Positions 17,279-25,412 of a DNA stretch of 64,000 nucleotides are shown here, in pieces; the first letter of the stretch is position 1, and each line of letters begins with the position of its first letter. The translations under genes and the position numbers were made by a program. The stretch comes from JAEULH01 sp034382075 (lineage in GTDB: Bacteria; Pseudomonadota; Alphaproteobacteria; Rhodospirillales; Defluviicoccaceae): contig JAXMOZ010000001.1 in NCBI GenBank assembly GCA_034382075.1, positions 85,121 through 149,120 on the forward strand. The letters are read 5' to 3'. The notes beneath the pieces were generated by a model. The model was not told the origin of the DNA, did no database searches, and saw only the letters and a list, made by a program, of their open reading frames with translations.

Positions 17279-18184
17279 TCAGTTTGAAATCGCGCCGGCA
17301 GACTTCGCGCGCTTCCTGTACGTCTTCGGCCTAACCGGCGGCGCTTCGCGTGCGTCCATAAGCGCCACGATGTCGCTCATGCTCCACAGACGATCTGTCA
17401 GCCCGGCAGCCATTGCCGGCGTCACGCGCAGCGAAGAATGAATCCGCGTAAAATTGTAAAACATGACATGCAGCGCCACAGCCCATGCGTGGTTCTCAAA
17501 CTTTTTCGAGTGCGCGTTCGTCAGCCTTGTGAAGCGCCGCATGTGCATGCGGATCGTTAGGTTGCTGCGCTCCACGTAGCTAGTGGAAATGTGTGAAGGA
17601 TCTGGCTTCCCCGTGATGGACTCCTTCTTACACCCGGTGCACTCGGCTGGGCTGTAGCGCCCCTTGAACGTGTCAGGCGCTGCTCCGTAAAGCTTCACAA
17701 GCTGCGCGTAATCAATGTCAGCGCCGAACGCTTCCTCGACTGCCTGGAGATAGGCTTTGTGGCCGTCGGTCGTAAGCTGCACGCGGTTCGCGATGCGAGC
17801 GCGAAGATCGTCCATCAAAGCCATTGCGTAGTCGCTGTCACGGCCGCCAACCATGTAGCTGATGATGAGCTTGCTGGAAGCCTCCATCGCCGTCCACGTC
17901 CACACGTCGCCTGCGCCATCAGGCGCGGCCTTTGCTTTCTGGACGTTGCGCTGCTTGGCGTAACAGAACGCCCAGATCTCATCGCACTGAACGCGGGTGG
18001 CTTTCACGCCGTGGACATTCTCATCGTGATATGCGGCGCACGCCTTGCCGGCGTCGATCAGCAGTTTGCTCACGGTGTTCAGCGACACGCCGGTAACACG
18101 GGTGATGGCGCGCATGGATGTCCCCTCGCAGAGGAGGGAGAGAATGTTGGCGCGCGCTGCGACTGGGAGCTTGTTCATAGGCAT
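17279..18184 (-). CDS. IS1-family DDE transposase
   Basis: A 301-residue single-frame transposase. Residues about 8-45 form a helix-turn-helix (MRAITRVTGVSLNTVSKLL) that should bind the ends. The DDE residues appear to be Asp in QCDEIWAF, Asp in LTTDGHKAYL and Glu in SYVERSNLTIRMHMRRF. Cysteines in SPAECTGCKKE may bind zinc. Its TGA lies inside the left inverted repeat, so the gene fills the element to its end. No frameshift is needed, unlike classical insA-insB' IS1. The start ATG at 18184 is in an AT-richer stretch that probably carries its promoter. Confidence 0.88.
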   Translation of the reverse strand: MPMNKLPVAARANILSLLCEGTSMRAITRVTGVSLNTVSKLLIDAGKACAAYHDENVHGVKATRVQCDEIWAFCYAKQRNVQKAKAAPDGAGDVWTWTAMEASSKLIISYMVGGRDSDYAMALMDDLRARIANRVQLTTDGHKAYLQAVEEAFGADIDYAQLVKLYGAAPDTFKGRYSPAECTGCKKESITGKPDPSHISTSYVERSNLTIRMHMRRFTRLTNAHSKKFENHAWAVALHVMFYNFTRIHSSLRVTPAMAAGLTDRLWSMSDIVALMDAREAPPVRPKTYRKRAKSAGAISN

Positions 18185-18274
18185 GACGATATGCCTTCAT
18201 GCCCATACACTCAAGCATAAAGTTGCTTTTGAAAATAGGGGATTCACAGATTCGCAGAACTGTGCTTTAAATGA

Positions 18275-18308
18275 CTTACGCCCGGATGCGCGAACATCCG
18301 AGCGTAAG
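18275..18308. terminator. Hairpin between transposase and passenger gene
   Basis: CTTACGCCCGGATG (18275-18288) pairs with CATCCGAGCGTAAG (18295-18308) with one mismatch and a 6-base loop. It lies after the stop of the minus-strand passenger gene and before the transposase start, so it may end the passenger transcript or insulate the transposase gene from read-through. Confidence 0.45.
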
Positions 18309-18378
18309 GTTGGCCAAAGTTCAGCCGTCGAGCCTCAGGCTGATCTACAGGTCATGAACCACATGTCCTTCCTTCCTT

Positions 18379-18981
18379 TCACCGCATAGCCGTGCGGGAT
18401 AGGGGTTGAGTTGTGGAGGACGACGGAGTCGAACCGTCCGGGGCACCTTGGCTAGGGGCGTCCCCCGGCGAACCTGCGTCCCCCAGTGAATGACCTATGC
18501 CTCCCTCTGCTGACGTAGAGGGAGGTTCATTCTGCTGCATTCCAACATCATTAGAAACAGAGCCACGATAGCGGCCCGTTCCAACTCGGCGGATAACGCC
18601 TTCCCTCGCCGCAATCGACAGCAACGACCGAGCTACGCTACTAGGCAGGCTGTGCCCCTCTTTCCCCGTGTCGCGAACCAACTCATCGACGCCAACGCCT
18701 TCTGGAGGCGCATCGTTGATGAGCCGTAGCATGCACGCCCAGCGCGCGTTCGTGGCTGGGTCGGGGAGCGGGCGATGCCTGACCTGGGCCGGGCGCTCGC
18801 GCGCTCCAGGAGAAACAGACTCCGCTTCGCCTGCCGCCATGTTGGCGCGCACAATGTCCAGCGCTTGACGCAGCCCGGACACGCGCCCGCGGAGGCCTTC
18901 GAGGCGTCGCGACAGTTCGCGCTCCTCAGCCTCTAGCGCCTCAATCTGCCTCTCGATTTGCTCTGTGGGTTCACGCGTCAC
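18379..18981 (-). CDS. Passenger protein of the IS1-family element: coiled coil plus winged-helix-like domain
   Basis: About 200 residues, of no recognised family. The N-terminal 50 residues form a strongly charged coiled coil (EQIERQIEALEAEERELSRR). A middle part (about 85-150) looks like a winged helix-turn-helix (VGVDELVRDTGKE, then SVARSLLSIAAREGVIRRVG, ending in a GTGRYRG wing). The C-terminal 60 residues are Ser/Pro/Gly-rich and low in complexity. The GTG at 18981 is chosen because AGGAG (18989-18993) sits seven bases before it; the frame stays open further upstream only through a 36-bp duplication. A DNA-binding regulator is plausible but unproven. Confidence 0.6.
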   Translation of the reverse strand: MTREPTEQIERQIEALEAEERELSRRLEGLRGRVSGLRQALDIVRANMAAGEAESVSPGARERPAQVRHRPLPDPATNARWACMLRLINDAPPEGVGVDELVRDTGKEGHSLPSSVARSLLSIAAREGVIRRVGTGRYRGSVSNDVGMQQNEPPSTSAEGGIGHSLGDAGSPGDAPSQGAPDGSTPSSSTTQPLSRTAMR

Positions 18982-18984
18982 CGG

Positions 18985-19056
18985 ACCACTCCTCGCCACC
19001 GTCACCAAGTATATATCAGCACCACTCCTCGCCACCGTCACCAAGTATATATCAGC
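18985..19056. repeat. Perfect 36-bp tandem duplication including the ribosome binding site
   Basis: The 36 bases from 18985 to 19020 are repeated exactly at 19021-19056. The unit contains an AT-rich core (AAGTATATATCAG) and the AGGAG of the passenger gene read on the minus strand. It may duplicate a promoter or an operator. Confidence 0.85.
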
Positions 19057-19101
19057 GGTGGCGATGGTGTGGAAGCGGAATCTGTCATGGCGTGTGTGTG
19101 T

Positions 19102-19317
19102 CTACGGGCGCCATCGCGCCAATGCTGCTTTCCGCGCCTGCTCGGAGCGCTCCTCCGGCGTCATCCTTGCGGCGCGCGCGGGGCCGCCCTTGAGGCCGCC
19201 GCGCCTGGCGTGTTCGGAAGTGTCTGTGGATGGATGTTCTGTGGCATTGCCGGTGGCGATGTCCACGATCAGCTTGGCCAGTTGGTTCGGGTCACGGGGG
19301 CGTCTCGGCTTGCTCAT
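19102..19317 (-). CDS. Small basic passenger protein (71 aa)
   Basis: A 71-residue basic protein. The C-terminal half (GGLKGGPARAARMTPEERSE) with its Lys/Arg/Ala-rich tail resembles small conserved bacterial proteins sometimes compared with histone H1-like tails; I recall such proteins in plasmids and transposons but cannot name a function. It is the first gene inside the right end of the IS1-family element and reads in the same direction as the other two genes. Confidence 0.6.
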   Translation of the reverse strand: MSKPRRPRDPNQLAKLIVDIATGNATEHPSTDTSEHARRGGLKGGPARAARMTPEERSEQARKAALARWRP

Positions 19318-19409
19318 GCCGAAAGTATGGCACCGACGGCCAGCTCACTCTAGCGGGGCGGCGATTTCAAACTGAGGCAGTACCCGCCGCCGTGACGGCC
19401 GGACGGCCG

Positions 19410-19508
19410 TTAGCCCGCGGCGATATTGGCCGCCAGCATCCTGACGAGGAGGACGATCCAGACGGCGACGCAGGCCATGGCGATGGCGAGGATGATTTTC
19501 TTGGTCAT
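19410..19508 (-). CDS. Possible small single-helix membrane protein (32 aa)
   Basis: A short frame from ATG at 19508 to TAA encodes 32 residues with one hydrophobic segment (IILAIAMACVAVWIVLLV) preceded by two lysines, which predicts N-in topology. It lies just outside the IS1-family element. No convincing Shine-Dalgarno is visible, so it may be chance. Confidence 0.35.
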   Translation of the reverse strand: MTKKIILAIAMACVAVWIVLLVRMLAANIAAG

Positions 19509-19631
19509 GTCCCGCTTGCGGTTGGAAGGTGATTAGGCGTCAGGTTGCAACGTGATGCGCTTCTTGCGGCAACCAGCACGAACAGAAGCGATGCATCACC
19601 GCGAGCATCAAGTAGAACGAGGAGAACGGGT

Positions 19632-19728
19632 CGTCATTGCGAGGAGGCAGTAGCCGACGAAGCAATCCAGTGAAAGGTCTTCTGGATCGCCACGCCGCTG
19701 CGCGGCTCGCGATGACGAAGTTTTGTTT
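19632..19728. repeat. Dispersed intergenic repeat (GTCATTGCGAGG...CTCGCGATGAC type)
   Basis: About 97 bases starting GTCATTGCGAGGAGG and ending GCGGCTCGCGATGACGA. The ends are near-inverted copies of each other, and the core contains ACGAAGCAATCCA and TGGATCGCCACGC. The same element, in the opposite orientation, occurs three times at 30582-31012. Confidence 0.75.
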
Positions 19729-19757
19729 CTGGCGGGTCACCGAGTGACAACCAGCTC

Positions 19758-22409
19758 CTAAAGCTCCGCGAGCCTTTGCGCCGCCTCAGTGAGCTTGGCC
19801 TGGGCAAGCGCCGCCGCTTCGAGCCGGTCGCGCTCGGTGGCCACCACCTCCGCCGGCGCCTTGGCCAGGAACCCCGGGTTCTCCAGCTTCTTGTGCAGCC
19901 TCGCGATCTCCACCGACAGCCGGGCGAGCTCCTTGTCCAGCCTGGCCCGCTCGGCGGCGACGTCGATGACGCCGGCCAGCGGCAGGATCACGGTGGTGCC
20001 GTCGCAGACGCCCTGCACCGAGCCCTTGGGCGCCTCCGCCTCGATCAGCTCGACCGCCTCGATGCGGGCCAGGCTCTCGATCAGCCGGCGGTGGCCAGCC
20101 ACCCGGGCCGCAACGCCGTCGCCGGCGGCGCGGAGCATGAGCGGGATGCGGGCCCCGGGCGGGACATTGGCGTCCGCCCGCATGGTCCGCACCGTCGAGA
20201 TCAGCCGGATCACCCAGTCGAGTTCGGCCTCCGCCTCCGCGTCGCGGGCCAGCGCGGCCGCCTCCGGCCACGGCCGATCGACCAGCAGGCCGCCGTCGCG
20301 CTCCGCCATCGCCGCATGAAGCTCCTCGGTGACGAACGGCATCACCGGGTGCAGCAGGATGAGGATCCGGTCGAGGGTCCAGCCGGCGACCGCCCGCGTT
20401 TCCGCCTGGACCGCGTGGTCGCCCTCCAGCAGCAAGGGCTTGGCGAACTCCAGGTACCAGTCGCAGAAGGTGGCCCAGACGAACTGATAGAGACCGTTGG
20501 CGTAGTCGTTGAAGCGATAGGCGGCCAAAGCCTCCGAGGCCTCGGCTGTGGCGGCTGCGAGCTTGCCGACCAGCCAGCGGTTGACCGGCTCGGTGGCCGT
20601 CGCCGGGTCGAACCCGGGGACGGGCGCCGCCCCGTTCATCTGGCAGAAGCGGGCTGCGTTCCACAGCTTGGTGCAGAAGTTGCGGTAGCCCTCGACCCGG
20701 CCCTCGGACATCTTCACGTCGCGGCCCTGAACGGCGAGCGCGGTCAGGGTGAAGCGCAGCGCGTCGGCGCCGTAGCGGTCGATGAGCTCGAGGGGATCGA
20801 TCACGTTCCCCTTCGACTTCGACATCTTCTGGCCCTTCTCGTCGCGGACCAGGGCGTGGATGTATACGGTGTGGAACGGCGCCTCGCCCATGAAGTGCAG
20901 GCCCATCATCATCATTCGCGCGACCCAGAAGAAGATGATGTCGAAGCCGGTGACCAGCACGTCGGTGGGGTAGTAGCGCCGAAGCTCGGGCGTCTCCTCC
21001 GGCCAGCCGAGGGTGGAGAGCGGCCACAGCGCCGAGGAGAACCAGGTGTCGAGCACGTCCGCGTCGCGCCCGAGCGCCACCGGCTCGCCGTAGGCCTCGG
21101 CCGCGGCGGCCTCGGCTTCCGCTTGCGTCTCGGCGACGAAGATGCGGCCGTCCGGCCCGTACCAGGCCGGGATCTGGTGGCCCCACCAGATCTGCCGGGA
21201 GATGCACCACGGCTGGATGTTGCGCATCCACTCGTAGTAGGTGCGGGTCCACTGCTCGGGCACGAAGCGGGTCCGCCCGGCTTCGACCGCGGCGATGGCG
21301 GGACCGGCCAACGCCTTCGCGTCGACGAACCACTGGTCCATCAGCCACGGCTCGACGACGACGCCGGAGCGATCGCCGTAGGGCAGGGCGAGGGTGTGCT
21401 CCTCGATCTTTTCGACCAGGCCGAGGGCCTGCATCTCGGCGACGACGGCGTCGCGCGCCTCGTAGCGGTCGAGGCCGCGAAAGCGCTCGGGCGCCTCGTC
21501 GTTGAGGCAGGCGCGGGCGTCGAGCACGTTGATCATGGCAAGGCCATGCCGGCGGCCGACCTCGAAGTCGTTGAAGTCGTGGGCCGGGGTGATCTTCACC
21601 GCGCCGGTGCCCTTCTCCGGGTCGGCGTGCACGTCGGCCACGATCGGGATCGGCCGGCCCATGATCGGCAGGATGCAATTCTTGCCGGCGACGTCGGCAT
21701 ACCGTTGGTCCTCGGGGTGGACGGCGACGGCGGTGTCGCCCAGCATCGTTTCGGGGCGGGTGGTGGCGACGCAGACGAAGCGGCCGGGCTCATCCTCCAG
21801 CGGATAGCGGAAGGTCCAGAGCTTGCCGTGCTCCTCGCGTTGCTCGACCTCGAGGTCGCTGATCGCGGTGTGCAGCAGCGGGTCCCAGTTGACCAGGCGC
21901 TTGTCGCGGTAGATCAGGCCCTGGCGGTAGAGGGTGACGAACACCCGGCGCACCGCCGCCGACAGCCCGTCGTCCATGGTGAAGCGCGAGCGCGACCAGT
22001 CGCAGGAGGCGCCGAGCCGGCGGAGCTGGCCGATGATGGCGCCGCCGGACTGCGCCTTCCAGGCCCAGATCCGCTCGATGAAGGCGGCGCGGCCGAGGTC
22101 GTGGCGGCTCAGCCCCTCGCCGTCGAGCTGGCGTTCGACGACCATCTGGGTGGCGATGCCGGCGTGGTCGGTGCCGGGTTGCCAAAGCACGTCGTGGCCG
22201 CTCATCCGGGCATGGCGGACCAGGATGTCCTGCAGCGTGTTGTTGAGCGCATGGCCCATGTGCAGGCTGCCGGTGACGTTCGGCGGCGGGATGACGATGG
22301 TGTAGGGCGCGCGCTCGGGGTGGCGGCCGCAGGCAAAGGCGCCGGCCCGCTCCCAGGCCTGGTACCACTTGTCCTCGATCTCGGCGGGCTTGTAGGTCGT
22401 TTCGAGCAT
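19758..22409 (-). CDS. valS: Valyl-tRNA synthetase
   Basis: An 883-residue class I aminoacyl-tRNA synthetase that charges tRNA-Val. The HIGH-type motif is PNVTGSLHMGHALNNTL at about residues 40-57, followed by GTDHAGIATQ; the KMSKS loop is KGQKMSKSKGNVIDPLELID. The editing (CP1) domain lies between, with VATTRPETMLGDTAVAVHPE. A C-terminal arginine/leucine-rich coiled coil (about 815-880), the tRNA-binding arm typical of ValRS, ends the protein. Length is normal. It is the last gene of the run pcm-tolC-popZ-valS, with gaps of about 80-90 bases, so separate promoters are possible. Confidence 0.97.
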   Translation of the reverse strand: MLETTYKPAEIEDKWYQAWERAGAFACGRHPERAPYTIVIPPPNVTGSLHMGHALNNTLQDILVRHARMSGHDVLWQPGTDHAGIATQMVVERQLDGEGLSRHDLGRAAFIERIWAWKAQSGGAIIGQLRRLGASCDWSRSRFTMDDGLSAAVRRVFVTLYRQGLIYRDKRLVNWDPLLHTAISDLEVEQREEHGKLWTFRYPLEDEPGRFVCVATTRPETMLGDTAVAVHPEDQRYADVAGKNCILPIMGRPIPIVADVHADPEKGTGAVKITPAHDFNDFEVGRRHGLAMINVLDARACLNDEAPERFRGLDRYEARDAVVAEMQALGLVEKIEEHTLALPYGDRSGVVVEPWLMDQWFVDAKALAGPAIAAVEAGRTRFVPEQWTRTYYEWMRNIQPWCISRQIWWGHQIPAWYGPDGRIFVAETQAEAEAAAAEAYGEPVALGRDADVLDTWFSSALWPLSTLGWPEETPELRRYYPTDVLVTGFDIIFFWVARMMMMGLHFMGEAPFHTVYIHALVRDEKGQKMSKSKGNVIDPLELIDRYGADALRFTLTALAVQGRDVKMSEGRVEGYRNFCTKLWNAARFCQMNGAAPVPGFDPATATEPVNRWLVGKLAAATAEASEALAAYRFNDYANGLYQFVWATFCDWYLEFAKPLLLEGDHAVQAETRAVAGWTLDRILILLHPVMPFVTEELHAAMAERDGGLLVDRPWPEAAALARDAEAEAELDWVIRLISTVRTMRADANVPPGARIPLMLRAAGDGVAARVAGHRRLIESLARIEAVELIEAEAPKGSVQGVCDGTTVILPLAGVIDVAAERARLDKELARLSVEIARLHKKLENPGFLAKAPAEVVATERDRLEAAALAQAKLTEAAQRLAEL

Positions 22410-22494
22410 GGCCGCTCCGCCCGCGCGCAGGCACTGCCGCGGCTTCGAGGTGATCTCCGGGAACGGCTTAGTTACCGGCTGCGCCGGCGACCGG

Positions 22495-23085
22495 TCAATC
22501 CTCCAGGCGTTCCGCCCGGTTGACCATCAGGTCGATCTCTTTCTTGACCAGCCGCTCGATCAGGTAGGGCAGGTTGCGGTCCAGCCACTCCTTGAGCAGC
22601 GGCCGCAGCATCTCCCGGACCAGGCCCTCGATGGTCATGTCCCGGCCGCCGACGCCGATGTCGCGCCTGTCGAGGATCGCCTTGGCGAGCTGCGAGAGGA
22701 CGTCGCTGGAGGCCGCCGAGGTGGTTTGCGACAGCACCTGCCGTTCCGGCGGCAGCCGCATCTCCGGGGTGAGGTGGAAGACGTTGCTCGGCGCCGGGCC
22801 GGCCGCCTCCTCCCGCTCCGCCAGGGCATAGTCGTCGCGGGCCCTGGAGCCGCGTCCGGAGGCCGCCGCCGTCTCCCGGCGCGGCGGCGCTTCGGCTTCG
22901 GCCTGCGCCGCGTTCTCCCGCCCGGCGTTCATCACCGCCGAGTTGGCGAGGTCGTCCATCCGGACGTCGTCGTCGCCGCCGGCGCTTTCCCCATCCTCCG
23001 ACAGGATCCGGCGGATCGACGAGAGGATGTCCTCCATGGAGGGCTCTTGCCCCGGCACGCGGGCGGCGTCGTCGACGTCGTTCAT
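22495..23085 (-). CDS. popZ: PopZ-type polar organising protein (DUF2497)
   Basis: A 196-residue protein with the two conserved ends of the alphaproteobacterial PopZ/DUF2497 family. The N-terminal EPSMEDILSSIRRILSED is the helix that recruits client proteins; an acidic, low-complexity linker (about 30-125) follows; and the C-terminal LVREMLRPLLKEWLDRNLP and VKKEI helices drive oligomerisation. PopZ forms a polar matrix that anchors the ParB-parS centromere and cell-cycle proteins. The linker length is moderate. Its place between tolC and valS is the usual alphaproteobacterial one as I recall it. Confidence 0.88.
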   Translation of the reverse strand: MNDVDDAARVPGQEPSMEDILSSIRRILSEDGESAGGDDDVRMDDLANSAVMNAGRENAAQAEAEAPPRRETAAASGRGSRARDDYALAEREEAAGPAPSNVFHLTPEMRLPPERQVLSQTTSAASSDVLSQLAKAILDRRDIGVGGRDMTIEGLVREMLRPLLKEWLDRNLPYLIERLVKKEIDLMVNRAERLED

Positions 23086-23167
23086 GAAGCTCTTGACAGG
23101 TTGCAGTTGGCCAACGCTCTACACTAGCGGAAACGGACCAGCCGCGCCACCGTTTGCCTCGGCGCCG

Positions 23168-24571
23168 CTAGCGGCTGCGGGGGAAGTCCTCGTCGCGCAG
23201 GCCGCCGACGCTGTCGCTGCCGAACCAGCGGTTGCGCACGTCTTCGTAGTGGACCGTCGGATCGTAGTAGGGCACCTGCAGCGCCAGCTCGCGGGCGCTG
23301 AGCTCGCCGATCGCGGTTTTCAGCTCGAAGGCGGTGACGATCTCGTCGCGCTGGGCGCCGACCAGATCGACCTGGGTGTTCACCAGTTCCTGCTCGGCGT
23401 CGAGGATGTCGAGCACCGTCCGGGCCCCGACCTCGGCCTCCCGCTGGACGCCTTCGAGGGCGACCTCGTTGGCCTGCACCGCCTTGCGAAAGGAGATCAG
23501 CGCCGCCCGGGCGGTCTGCAGGTTGTTCCAGGCGCTCGTCGCCCCCTCGATGGCGTCGAGGCGCCGCTGGTCGAGGATGCGGCGGTTCTCGACGACGTTC
23601 TGCTTCGACTGGCGCAGCCGCGAATCGACGGCGCCCGCCTGGTACAGGGGCACGTCGAGGTTCACCAGCGCCTCGACCGTGTCCGTTTCCGCGTCTTCGA
23701 ACACCGCCTCGTGGTCGCGCTGCGCCGCCCCCTGCAGGCTCAGCGTCGGCAGTCCCTCGCCGCGGATCTGATCGACGGTATCCAGCGAGGAGCGCTCGGC
23801 GAACTCGGCCTCGAGGATGTCCGGGTTCTGCCGCTTGGCGATGGTGACCGCCTGGTCGAGGCCCTTGGGAAGCTCGCGGGGAACGGCCGGCTGCCTCAGC
23901 ACCCCCGGCACCTCGCCGACGACGTTGCGGTAGGTCGCCCGCGAGCGCTCCAGCGCGCCTTCGGCTCCGACCCGGGCGGCGGTCGCCCCGGCCAGCCGGG
24001 CCTCTGCCTGGAATACATCGGTACGGGTTACTTCGCCCACCTGGAAGCGGTCGCGCGTCGCCTCCAGCTGTCGGGCGAGGCGCTGCTCGTTGCGAATCTG
24101 CAACTCGAGGACCGCCTGGTCGCGGTAGACGTCCATGTAGGCGCTCGCCGCGCTCAGCAGCACCTGCTGTTCGACCGAATCGAGCCGCGCCCGCCCGGCG
24201 CGCACCGCGTTCTCGGCGGCGCGGGTCCCGGCAACGGTCCGCCCGCCGCGATACAGCGGCTGCGTGACCTGGGCGCCGTAGGTCCTTGGGGTCAGGTTCT
24301 GCCTGCCGCCGCCGCCGAAGGTCGTCTCCCTGTTGCTGTCGGTGGCCCGCTTGCCGACGGTGCCAAAGGCTTCCAGGGTCGGCCGCCAGTTCGCGAGCGC
24401 CTGGGGCACCTGCTCGTCGGTGCCCCGCAGCGCCGCCCGCTCCGCGGCAAGCGTCGGATTGTTCAGGTAGGCCGCGGAGAGGGCCTCCTCCAGCGTCTGC
24501 GCGTGGGCCCCCTGGACCCAAAGAGCCGCAGCGAGCACGACGCCGAATGACAACGCAGGCCGAAGACGCAT
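23168..24571 (-). CDS. tolC: TolC-family outer-membrane efflux/secretion channel
   Basis: A 467-residue outer-membrane protein. Residues 1-24 form a signal peptide ending AHA-Q. Two related halves each contain long alpha-hairpins and short strands; typical stretches are LEEALSAAYLNNPTLAAERA, TQPLYRGGRT, VPLYQAGAVDSRLRQSKQ and VLDILDAEQELVNTQVDL. TolC trimers form the exit duct for RND pumps and type I secretion. No inner-membrane partner is nearby; the RTX protein at 957 is a possible client. Gene order pcm-tolC-popZ is conserved in many alphaproteobacteria. Confidence 0.92.
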   Translation of the reverse strand: MRLRPALSFGVVLAAALWVQGAHAQTLEEALSAAYLNNPTLAAERAALRGTDEQVPQALANWRPTLEAFGTVGKRATDSNRETTFGGGGRQNLTPRTYGAQVTQPLYRGGRTVAGTRAAENAVRAGRARLDSVEQQVLLSAASAYMDVYRDQAVLELQIRNEQRLARQLEATRDRFQVGEVTRTDVFQAEARLAGATAARVGAEGALERSRATYRNVVGEVPGVLRQPAVPRELPKGLDQAVTIAKRQNPDILEAEFAERSSLDTVDQIRGEGLPTLSLQGAAQRDHEAVFEDAETDTVEALVNLDVPLYQAGAVDSRLRQSKQNVVENRRILDQRRLDAIEGATSAWNNLQTARAALISFRKAVQANEVALEGVQREAEVGARTVLDILDAEQELVNTQVDLVGAQRDEIVTAFELKTAIGELSARELALQVPYYDPTVHYEDVRNRWFGSDSVGGLRDEDFPRSR

Positions 24572-24650
24572 CAGGCCGTACCGTCTCCCCCCAAGGAACC
24601 GCGGGCCGAGGATATTTGTCCGGCCCGATCCGGATCCACGCGCGGTGGTG

Positions 24651-25313
24651 TCAGAACGTGAAGCTTTCCTGTGGCTCGAAGCCGGGAAGGAAGGGAATGC
24701 TGGCGTCGAACACCTCGCGGCACGACAGCGCGCCGCCGGTCTTGATGTACAGGGTGCCGCGGCCGGTGTCGCGCGTCCCTTTGCGGGTGACGGCGACCAT
24801 CCGCCCGTTCTCGGCGAGTTGCGCCGCGACCGCCTCGGGCACCGCGGTCACCGCGCCGCCGAAGATGACGACGTCGTAGGGCGCCTGCTTGGCGTAGCCC
24901 TCGCCGAGCGGCCCCTCGACCACCGCGACCATGTTCATGCCGAGCTCGGAGAGGACCGCGCTCGCCTTTGCGGCGAGGTCCGGATCGTCCTCGAGGGCGA
25001 CGACGGCGCTGGCCATGGGTGCGGCCAAAGCCGCCAGGTAGCCGGTGCCGCAGCCGACGGTGAGGACGACGTCGTCGCCGCGGATCTGGGCGGTCTGCAA
25101 CAGCAGCGCCGCGACCAGCGGCTCCATGAGGGAGCGGCCGTTGCCGAGCGGGATGTCCTCGTCGGCGTAGGCGATGCCGCGCAGCCGCTCGGGCACGAAC
25201 AGCTCGCGCGGCAGTTCACTCATGGCGTCCACCACCAGCGGGTCGCGCACCCGGTTCGTCCGGATCTGGTTCTCCACCATGGTCCGCCGCGCGGCGACGT
25301 AGTTCATCGGCAT
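24651..25313 (-). CDS. pcm: Protein-L-isoaspartate O-methyltransferase family protein
   Basis: A 220-residue SAM-dependent methyltransferase. MVENQIRTNRVRDPLVVDAM and ELPRELFVPERLRGIAYADE match the N-terminal Pcm signature; VLTVGCGTGYLAALAA is the SAM-binding motif I, and VALEDDPDLA carries the acidic residue that binds the ribose. The post-II region PYDVVIFGGAV departs from the usual FDAIVVTAA, so this may be the alphaproteobacterial paralogue found next to tolC rather than a classical repair enzyme. The ATG at 25313 is chosen because similarity begins with MNYVAARR. Confidence 0.82.
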   Translation of the reverse strand: MPMNYVAARRTMVENQIRTNRVRDPLVVDAMSELPRELFVPERLRGIAYADEDIPLGNGRSLMEPLVAALLLQTAQIRGDDVVLTVGCGTGYLAALAAPMASAVVALEDDPDLAAKASAVLSELGMNMVAVVEGPLGEGYAKQAPYDVVIFGGAVTAVPEAVAAQLAENGRMVAVTRKGTRDTGRGTLYIKTGGALSCREVFDASIPFLPGFEPQESFTF

Positions 25314-25412
25314 GGGTCCGCTGCGTTCTTGGATGTTGCCGGCTTGAGCGGCCGGCCGGCCGCCCGACAAGACGCCGGATTTATAGGTGTTTGTCGCTCC
25401 GGGCACAACCGC

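Larger units (their letters stand above)
17270..19384. mobile_element. IS1-family element with two passenger genes
   Basis: The 2115-bp element is bounded by perfect 24-bp inverted repeats (17270-17293 and 19361-19384) that start GGTACTGCCTCAG, close to the GGTNNTG-type ends of IS1. The 8-bp sequence CGCCGCCG flanks it on both sides (17262-17269 and 19385-19392), fitting the 8-9-bp target duplications of IS1. It carries a transposase (17279-18184) and two passenger genes (18379-18981 and 19102-19317), all on the minus strand. Typical IS1 is about 0.8 kb; the larger single-ORF subgroup (ISMhu11-like) is known to include long members. The perfect ends and duplication imply recent insertion between cysK and the valS region. 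Confidence 0.9.

Noticed and set aside
19776..22523. A 915-residue open frame on the plus strand opposite valS
   Set aside because: It is the antisense of a clear valyl-tRNA synthetase gene and has no motif; long antisense frames are expected in GC-rich DNA.
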